Shown here: piece by piece, positions 14,351 through 19,899 of the stretch | Numbering within the stretch: position 1 is the first letter of the stretch | How the letters are laid out: each line of letters opens with the position of its first letter | From: JACQXM01 sp964569425 | GTDB lineage: Bacteria > Planctomycetota > Phycisphaerae > UBA1845 | NCBI GenBank assembly: GCA_964569425.1 | Contig: CAZMVD010000072.1 | Location: 1 to 19,899, forward strand | DNA: 19,899 nt | Reading direction: 5' to 3' | The notes under the pieces: generated by a model | Database searches by the model: none | Told to the model about the DNA's origin: nothing | Seen by the model: only the letters and a program-made list of their open reading frames with translations | Translations under genes and position numbers: made by a program

Positions 14351-15727
14351 GTGAGTCAAATAACAAGACGATCGGTCATGCCGTGGATCGGCCTGGTAGT
14401 CTCGCTGAGCGCGTGGATTGCGCTAGCGGGTACATCGGGACCGGATGTCATACTGGGCCGGTACTCGTTGCGGCGTTTCCTCCTGGTACTGGCCGTCACG
14501 TATGCTGGCGTGGGGGGCTACTTCATATTCCGAGGTGGAGTATTTCGCCGCCGGCGATTGTTTGCCTGGCTGACGGTATCAGCGGCAATGGCGCTGGTGG
14601 TGGGCGCGCTCGAGGTCTTTGCCGTGCTGCGCCTGGTGGATTATCGAATCGTGTTCAATACACCCTTCGTCAAGGCGTGGGAAAACCCCCGCAACCGGCT
14701 GGACCCGGAGTTGCTCCATCTGCACGCACCCCATAGCCGTTACCAGTCGGAGGTGCCGGGGGACCTGGTCAACTGGTTTGGCATCGAGACCGATCGTCGC
14801 TATCTGGTCGATGTACGCTACGATCGCAACGGATTTCGCAATCACGAGGATCTCGAGGCGGCCGCAATCGTGCTGATCGGCGATTCGTTCGTCGAGGGCT
14901 CAATCGTCCCGTACGACGAAATCGGGTCCGCGAGATTGGCGGGGGCGCTGCAACTGCCAGTGCTCAACCTCGGGCAAATCGGCTATGGACCTCAGCAACA
15001 GTCCGCCGTGCTGCGCCGGTTCGGATTGCCGGCCGGGCCCCGCGTGGTGGTTTGGATGCTCTTTGAAGGCAACGACCTGACGCACGATTTTCGCCGTTAT
15101 CAGCAGACGGCGGCGGACTGGAAGAGGAGCCTGGCGCGCGAACATGGATGGTGGCGCCGAAGTCTGACTCGCAACAGTCTGGCTCTCTTGTCCCGTTGGA
15201 CCACGACAGTTGAAATCGATCGCACGATGGCGCAGCGCCGCAGCGGGCAGTTGCTCCCACCGGGCTCGGTGCAACAGGATACAATGTACTTCGCCTACGA
15301 GCTGCATGCATTGATCGACCAGGACTGGCGCGAAATGCTGCCGGCACTGGCGGTGATCGCCGAATCCCGGGACAGGGCGGCTGAGGCCGGTGCGCGCTTC
15401 CTGCTGGTGTTCGCACCGGTCAAGTTTCGCGTGTATCACGACCTGTGCCGTTTCGCGCCGGAAACGGACCCTGCGCGCTGGACCGTCAACGACTTGCCCG
15501 AGCGGATCGCCGTTTGGGCGCAGGAACGGGAATTACCCTTCCTCGACCTCACGCCGGCGCTGCGCGCGGCCGCCGCGGGCGGACGGCTGGTCTATTTCCT
15601 GGACGATGGTCACTGGAACGGCGAAGGTCACGCCGTCGCCGCGGAGCAGATCGCCCAGTGGCTGCGCATGGCGAACTGGCTCGAGGCCACGGCCGTCGGT
15701 GCCGCGGATTCCGGGGTGCATGATTGA
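14351..15727 (+). CDS. Membrane-anchored SGNH/GDSL hydrolase or acyltransferase
   Basis: This 458-residue protein (from GTG 14351) has three N-terminal helices (PWIGLVVSLSAWIALAGTSG; LRRFLLVLAVTYAGVGGYF; RLFAWLTVSAAMALVVGALE), then an SGNH domain. Block I is VLIGDSFVEG with Ser179 as nucleophile, block III is FEGNDL with Asn241, and the catalytic dyad is in LDDGHWNGEGH (D418, H421). Family members are esterases or, when membrane-linked in glycan loci, O-acetyltransferases such as AlgJ/AlgX; the HW after the DxxH pair fits the latter loosely. ATG 14378, just before the first helix, is an alternative start. The gene lies 34 bases after the first sulfatase-fold gene and almost touches the GT-C gene that follows, so it is probably co-transcribed with both. 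Confidence 0.8.
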   Translation: MSQITRRSVMPWIGLVVSLSAWIALAGTSGPDVILGRYSLRRFLLVLAVTYAGVGGYFIFRGGVFRRRRLFAWLTVSAAMALVVGALEVFAVLRLVDYRIVFNTPFVKAWENPRNRLDPELLHLHAPHSRYQSEVPGDLVNWFGIETDRRYLVDVRYDRNGFRNHEDLEAAAIVLIGDSFVEGSIVPYDEIGSARLAGALQLPVLNLGQIGYGPQQQSAVLRRFGLPAGPRVVVWMLFEGNDLTHDFRRYQQTAADWKRSLAREHGWWRRSLTRNSLALLSRWTTTVEIDRTMAQRRSGQLLPPGSVQQDTMYFAYELHALIDQDWREMLPALAVIAESRDRAAEAGARFLLVFAPVKFRVYHDLCRFAPETDPARWTVNDLPERIAVWAQERELPFLDLTPALRAAAAGGRLVYFLDDGHWNGEGHAVAAEQIAQWLRMANWLEATAVGAADSGVHD

Positions 15728-15745
15728 TTGACGAATGCTCGTTTG

Positions 15746-17341
15746 ATGTCGTCTGACCACACCAACAAGGGCACGGCCATCGTTCTGATCGGAACGATCG
15801 CGCTATTGGCGCTGTACGCGGCGCACGCCATCGCCGTCGATTATGTGGTGGACGACGCTTACATCTCCTTCCATTACGCGCGCCATTTCGCCCAAGGCGA
15901 CGGGCTGGTTTACAACATCGGTGAACGGGTGGAGGGATACACCAACTTCCTGTGGGTGGTGCTGATCGCCGCAGCGTTGAATCTCGTGCCGACGATCGAC
16001 CCGCTTTTCGTCGCCCGTGCGCTTTCACTCTTGAGCGGGGCGGGGTGTATCGTGCTGTGCGTGTGGTTTTCCGCGCGGCGGCTAAGACACGGCCCGTGGC
16101 TGAGCCTGACCGCCGGGCTGGTGCTGGCAGCCAATTCGTCGTTCTGTGCATGGTCGATGGGCGGACTGGAAAGCACCCTGGTTTCATTCCTCTGGTTACT
16201 CACGGTTGTCTTGCTCGACCGCGAGTTCCGCCGCGGCGCCGGCGTGTTCTGGCCCGCGCTGACCGCGGGGCTTGCCTGCCTGGTCCGTGCAGACGGTTTT
16301 GTACTGTTTGCTATTGTGACCGTCGCCCGGATGCTGGAAGGTCGGCGGCGCGGCGAATCGTGGTTTCATCGTCGGCACATCGCCTGGTGCGGCGTCTTTC
16401 TGCTGATCATGGGCCCCTTTGTCGCCTGGCGGATGTGGTACTACGGCGAGCCGCTGCCCAACACCGCCTATGCCAAGGTCGGCTTCACCGTGGATCAATT
16501 CATCCGCGGCTTTCGTCAGACCAAACACTTCGCCGAGAATTACGGCGGCGCATTGTTGGTGCCCCTGTGCCTTTTCCCCTGGATCCGCCGTCAGAGTGAG
16601 CCCTGGGTGCGCATTGCGCTGTGGACGCTGGCCGGATGGACCGCCTACATCTTCAAGGTCGGCGGCGACGGGCTCGCCTGGTTCCGGTTCTTTGGTTTCG
16701 TCATGCCGCTCATCGCCCTGCTCGCGCAGGAGGGCATTGCCAACCTGATTGCCTGGGCCTCCACTTTCAGCCTGGATATTGCCCGGTGGCGATTGCGCGC
16801 CGTGGCGACGGCTATGGGGGTCGCCCTCGCCGCACTGGGCGCCCAACAATCCAACGAGGTGCTCCGGCATCCCGATCCCGAGATCCGCCCGTACCACCAT
16901 TTCGATAACTACTTCGTCGATCGCTGCGCTGCGGCCGGACGCTGGCTTAAGGAGAACACGCGGCCGGATGCCGTTGTCGCCTCCACACCGGCCGGCGCCT
17001 TGGCCTACTTCAGTGAGCGAAGCGTGATTGACATGCTCGGTCTGACCGATCGGCACATCGCCCGCGTTCCCAACCCCACCGCCGGGCGCGGCCGCGCCGG
17101 ACACGAGAAAGGCGACGGTGCCTACGTGCTCTCGCGGAAGCCCGACTATATTCTCATGGGCAACGTGGCCGTGGGGCGCGAACCGCTCTCCGAGGAGCAA
17201 ATGAAAAAAGCGCTATGCCAGCGTTCGGAACATGAGCTGTGGGCGCTGCACGATTTCCACCGCGAGTATGAACTGCGCAGCGTGCGCCTGAGCGGAGAAG
17301 GGCTCTTTCAGTATTTCTCATTCTACCAGAGGCGTCCATGA
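15746..17341 (+). CDS. AftB-like GT-C glycosyltransferase
   Basis: This 531-residue polytopic membrane protein has about ten helices. After the first helix comes DYVVDDAYISFHYARHF with D36-D37, then GDGLVYNIGERVEGYTNFLW. This DD...FxxA...GxGLVYNxGxRVEGYTNFLW pattern is that of the GT-C family that includes the mycobacterial arabinofuranosyltransferase AftB; the paired Asp should bind the polyprenyl-phosphate sugar. A soluble C-terminal domain follows the last helix (DRCAAAGRWLKENTRPDAVV, with a GALAYFSE motif). The sugar need not be arabinose. ATG 15746 is chosen, though TTG 15728, directly after the SGNH stop, is possible. The stop overlaps the second sulfatase-fold start (ATGA), which indicates tight coupling. 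Confidence 0.8.
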   Translation: MSSDHTNKGTAIVLIGTIALLALYAAHAIAVDYVVDDAYISFHYARHFAQGDGLVYNIGERVEGYTNFLWVVLIAAALNLVPTIDPLFVARALSLLSGAGCIVLCVWFSARRLRHGPWLSLTAGLVLAANSSFCAWSMGGLESTLVSFLWLLTVVLLDREFRRGAGVFWPALTAGLACLVRADGFVLFAIVTVARMLEGRRRGESWFHRRHIAWCGVFLLIMGPFVAWRMWYYGEPLPNTAYAKVGFTVDQFIRGFRQTKHFAENYGGALLVPLCLFPWIRRQSEPWVRIALWTLAGWTAYIFKVGGDGLAWFRFFGFVMPLIALLAQEGIANLIAWASTFSLDIARWRLRAVATAMGVALAALGAQQSNEVLRHPDPEIRPYHHFDNYFVDRCAAAGRWLKENTRPDAVVASTPAGALAYFSERSVIDMLGLTDRHIARVPNPTAGRGRAGHEKGDGAYVLSRKPDYILMGNVAVGREPLSEEQMKKALCQRSEHELWALHDFHREYELRSVRLSGEGLFQYFSFYQRRP

Positions 17342-19467
17342 CCGAACGTTCCGCTGCGATCCGCAATTCCATGAACGCTTCGTCAACGCCGCCGCGCCCA
17401 CGCGAAAACGCCTTCTCGCTCATCGCCGCCGGCGCGGGACTGGGCGGCATGCTCGGCGCCGGGCTGGCGGTGCTCGATCTGATTTACCACCGGGTGACCA
17501 TGCCCCCGGCAGGAGCGTCAATGATCGTGCTTGGGTTCGCGCTGGGTGGTGCCGTTGCTTTGGCTCCCGCAGCGCTGCTGGCCGGCATGATCGGCGTGAG
17601 ATTGGCCGGTACGCGCGGGTTAAACGTGGCTTTGGGGCTACTCACCGGGCTTTTCACGCAGGCCGTGCTTGTGCTCATGCTCAATGGACGCGATCTGCTC
17701 ATCACCGTTCCACTTCCGTGGGTCCTTGCGTGGTGGGTTCTCCGGATCATTGAGCGCAGCCCCGCGGGTGCAGCCGACGGGCGCCACTTCCTTCGCGGAT
17801 GTGTTGTCGTTGGATGTGCCGCGGCGCTCGGGCCTTTCCTGCTGCACGCACGGGCCCCACTGGGTCATTCGCTGACGCTGGTGGTTACGGGGGCAGCGTT
17901 GGCTCTCGCGCTCGCGGCTCAGCGCGTGGCGCTCAAGCGTCCCGTTATTATCCTGGCGCCGCTGGTGGCGGTGTTGGCGCTGCTGCAACTGTGGGGTACG
18001 CGGATTCCACGCTGGATCCACGCGGCTTCCTCGAGTGTACCGGTGGCGCCGGATGCACAATCCGGCGCCGATCGCCCGAACGTGGTGCTTATCGTTCTCG
18101 ATACCACCCGCGCCGACGCGCTCGGCTGTTACGGAAACACCGAGGGTCTCTCGCCCCGACTCGACGCCTTCGCCGCCGAAGCGACGCTGTATGAACAGGC
18201 CATCAGTTCCGCGCCCTGGACGGTTCCGTCCCACGCATCGCTGTTCACCGGCTATTACACCGTCACCCACGGCTGCGACAGCGAGCCGCACCGCTGGCTC
18301 GATGACGGATTCGTGACCCTGTCAGAACATCTCGGCGCCCTCGATTACCAGACCGTCGCCCTCTCGGCCAATGAATACCTCAGCGCTTCGAATCTCCTTC
18401 AAGGATTCGAAGCGCTGCTCAAACTCGACATGGAGTCCGGTCACCGCAGTGCGCGAATGCACTCCTGGATGATGAAAGCGGGTGGGCCGGAGCGCTATTC
18501 GGACATGGGCGCCGCGGAAGCCGTCGCGGCGCTCGATCAGTGGTTTGACGCGACTCGGGACACGGCGCGGCCTTTCTTCCTGTTCGTCAACCTCATGGAG
18601 GCGCACTGGCCGCTCTATCCGCCTTATGCCGAACGCCAGCGCTGTCTGCCGCCCGGCGTGGGCTATCGCGAGGCGACAAAGATCTCCTCGCGCTACTACG
18701 GCATCCGCTGGATGGCAGGAGCGCGGCATACGCCGCGCGAGGTCGCCGTGATCCGCCGCCTGTACGCCGCCGAGGTCGCCTACCAGGATCGTCAACTGGG
18801 TTCCTTGTTGGATGTTCTGCGGCGCCGCGCCGATTTCGATGACACGCTGGTCATCATCACCGCCGACCACGGCGAAAACCTCGGCGACGGCGGGCGCTGG
18901 GACCACGTCTTCGCGCTCAACGACGCCCTCATCCGCGTGCCGCTGGTGATTCGGTATCCCGCGCGCTTTCCGGCGGGGCGCCGCGTCGCCGGGCAGTGCC
19001 AGCTTGTGGACATCGTGCCGACGGTGTTTGACGTGCTGCGCCGCCCCCTCCCTGCCGGGGACCTGCCCGGTCGACCGCTCGCCCCGGACGTGTTTGCGCC
19101 GCGCGAGTATACATTTGCCGAGGCCTACCCATATTACGGCCACCTCGAGCGGATGGAGGCCGTCACGGGTTTTGCCCGCGATACCGTGGAATTTCTCGAC
19201 GTCCTCCGCGCTGTGCGCACCGACCAGTACAAATACGTCTGGTCCTCGCGCGGCCGCCATCGTCTTTACGACCTGCACGACGACTCCGACGAGGAAGTCG
19301 ACCTGCGCGAACGATTACCGGACCTGACCGAGAAACTCGACCGTGTGCTGGAGGAGTGGCACAACGGGCAGCCGCCTTATGTCCCTCGCCCGGGCGCTGT
19401 CTCCACACCGGTCGATGCTGATTCGATTCGCAGTTTGCGCTCGCTTGGCTATATTGGAAACGACTAG
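17338..19467 (+). CDS. Membrane-anchored sulfatase-fold enzyme, Thr-type (second paralog)
   Basis: This 709-residue protein has the same architecture as the gene at 12226: about six N-terminal helices, then an alkaline-phosphatase-superfamily domain. Motifs are VVLIVLDTTRAD (D255), APWTVPSHASLFTG with Thr295 and His299, FVNLMEAHWPLY and TADHGENLGD (D510, H511). Over the 67 residues from VVLIVLDT to HGCDS, 45 match the first paralog by hand count, so the two arose by duplication or share a recent ancestor, while their membrane parts differ much more. Both end in a short LGY(V/I)G tail. The Thr in the active site argues against formylglycine chemistry. The start ATG 17338 overlaps the stop of the AftB-like gene. 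Different acceptors or successive steps on one glycan are plausible explanations for two copies. Confidence 0.8.
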   Translation: MTERSAAIRNSMNASSTPPRPRENAFSLIAAGAGLGGMLGAGLAVLDLIYHRVTMPPAGASMIVLGFALGGAVALAPAALLAGMIGVRLAGTRGLNVALGLLTGLFTQAVLVLMLNGRDLLITVPLPWVLAWWVLRIIERSPAGAADGRHFLRGCVVVGCAAALGPFLLHARAPLGHSLTLVVTGAALALALAAQRVALKRPVIILAPLVAVLALLQLWGTRIPRWIHAASSSVPVAPDAQSGADRPNVVLIVLDTTRADALGCYGNTEGLSPRLDAFAAEATLYEQAISSAPWTVPSHASLFTGYYTVTHGCDSEPHRWLDDGFVTLSEHLGALDYQTVALSANEYLSASNLLQGFEALLKLDMESGHRSARMHSWMMKAGGPERYSDMGAAEAVAALDQWFDATRDTARPFFLFVNLMEAHWPLYPPYAERQRCLPPGVGYREATKISSRYYGIRWMAGARHTPREVAVIRRLYAAEVAYQDRQLGSLLDVLRRRADFDDTLVIITADHGENLGDGGRWDHVFALNDALIRVPLVIRYPARFPAGRRVAGQCQLVDIVPTVFDVLRRPLPAGDLPGRPLAPDVFAPREYTFAEAYPYYGHLERMEAVTGFARDTVEFLDVLRAVRTDQYKYVWSSRGRHRLYDLHDDSDEEVDLRERLPDLTEKLDRVLEEWHNGQPPYVPRPGAVSTPVDADSIRSLRSLGYIGND

Positions 19468-19496
19468 GTGGGCGGACCGATTGGGGATAGAATGGG

Positions 19497-19523
19497 CAAG
19501 CGATTCAGGTATCCAATCGCTTG
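19497..19523. promoter_or_regulatory. Perfect 9-bp hairpin before the SBBP gene
   Basis: CAAGCGATT and AATCGCTTG form a perfect inverted repeat with a 9-base loop, 12 bases before ATG 19536 and 29 bases after the sulfatase stop. There is no T-run, so it is more likely an operator, a translation-control hairpin or an mRNA-end stabiliser than an intrinsic terminator. Confidence 0.5.
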
Positions 19524-19535
19524 TGGTGGGGGGTT

Positions 19536-19899
19536 ATGCGCTGGGCAACTTTGGTTACCGGACTGCTCTTTTTTCGCGCAGTTGCGATCGCGCAAACACC
19601 TTGCGCACCGCTCCCGGTGACACATACATGGCTTTCTGAAAACTTCGGCGGTCTCGGCGGGGAGACTATTCGCGACGTCACCGTAGATTCTGCGGGCTAC
19701 CTGTTTATCACGGGGGGAACCGACTCCCTCGACTTTCCCATTTCCCAACGCGCCTTTACCAGTACGTTGAACACCTCCGGCCATCCCATACACGACGTGT
19801 TTGTCACCAAGCTGTCGGCCAACGGCCTGGTGGTGTGGTCTACCTACCTCGGTGGGCCTGATTATGATCGCGCCTACGCCATCGAACTCGACGCCGCCG
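19536..19899 (+). CDS. Secreted SBBP-repeat beta-propeller protein, 5' part (cut by window end)
   Basis: From ATG 19536 the frame is open to the window end (121 residues visible). It begins with a signal peptide (MRWATLVTGLLFFRAVAIAQ, cleavage probably after AIA or near AQT). It continues with TIRDVTVDSAGYLFITGGT, FPIS, DVFVTKLSANG, VWSTYLGGPDYDRAYAIELD. These are the units of SBBP (beta-propeller) repeats: D-F-P-x-T/S, DVFVTKLxxxG, STYLGGxxxDxxxxIxxD. SBBP proteins are large, exported and found mostly in environmental Gram-negative phyla, often with a C-terminal sorting domain. GTGGGG lies just upstream, but its spacing to ATG is short. Whether it belongs to the glycan cluster or starts a new unit is unclear. 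Confidence 0.8.
   Translation, partial: MRWATLVTGLLFFRAVAIAQTPCAPLPVTHTWLSENFGGLGGETIRDVTVDSAGYLFITGGTDSLDFPISQRAFTSTLNTSGHPIHDVFVTKLSANGLVVWSTYLGGPDYDRAYAIELDAA

Overview
This is a GC-rich, single-strand (+) gene cluster that builds, exports and decorates a surface glycan. The frequent GTG/TTG starts, short gene gaps, membrane-bound sulfatase-fold enzymes and an SBBP-repeat secreted protein suit a Gram-negative environmental bacterium. Planctomycetota or a neighbouring phylum would fit, but nothing in the window fixes the taxonomy. No tRNA, rRNA, CRISPR array, integrase or insertion sequence was seen.

Layout. (1) 1-318 is the 3' end of a small membrane protein. (2) 462-5919 holds two GT4 glycosyltransferases, two overlapping GT2 glycosyltransferases and a CE4 polysaccharide deacetylase; the last three overlap by a few bases and are probably translationally coupled. 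(3) 6005-8760 holds a radical SAM/SPASM protein with a strong ribosome binding site, then a Wzx-type flippase. (4) 8852-12083 holds two polytopic GT-C-like membrane proteins; the second probably starts at a CTG. (5) 12226-19467 is a module of membrane-anchored sulfatase-fold enzyme, membrane SGNH hydrolase, AftB-like GT-C and a second, paralogous sulfatase-fold enzyme. (6) 19536 to the end is the start of a secreted SBBP beta-propeller protein.

Proposed working order (inference). Cytoplasmic GT4 and GT2 enzymes assemble a lipid-linked oligosaccharide. The deacetylase, which has no signal peptide, and perhaps the radical SAM enzyme modify it. The flippase moves it across the membrane, and GT-C enzymes add sugars from polyprenyl-phosphate donors on the outer face. 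The SGNH protein and the two sulfatase-fold enzymes may then add or remove acyl or phospho-substituents. No initiating sugar-phosphate transferase, chain-length regulator, recognisable Wzy or ABC exporter lies in the window, so the locus probably continues outside it or relies on genes elsewhere.

The most unusual signals are: a family of 7-bp-period degenerate tandem repeats at five or six gene junctions, one of which runs into the coding start of the deacetylase; two paralogous sulfatase-fold enzymes that carry Thr where formylglycine sulfatases carry Cys or Ser; and a radical SAM/SPASM gene inside a glycan operon.
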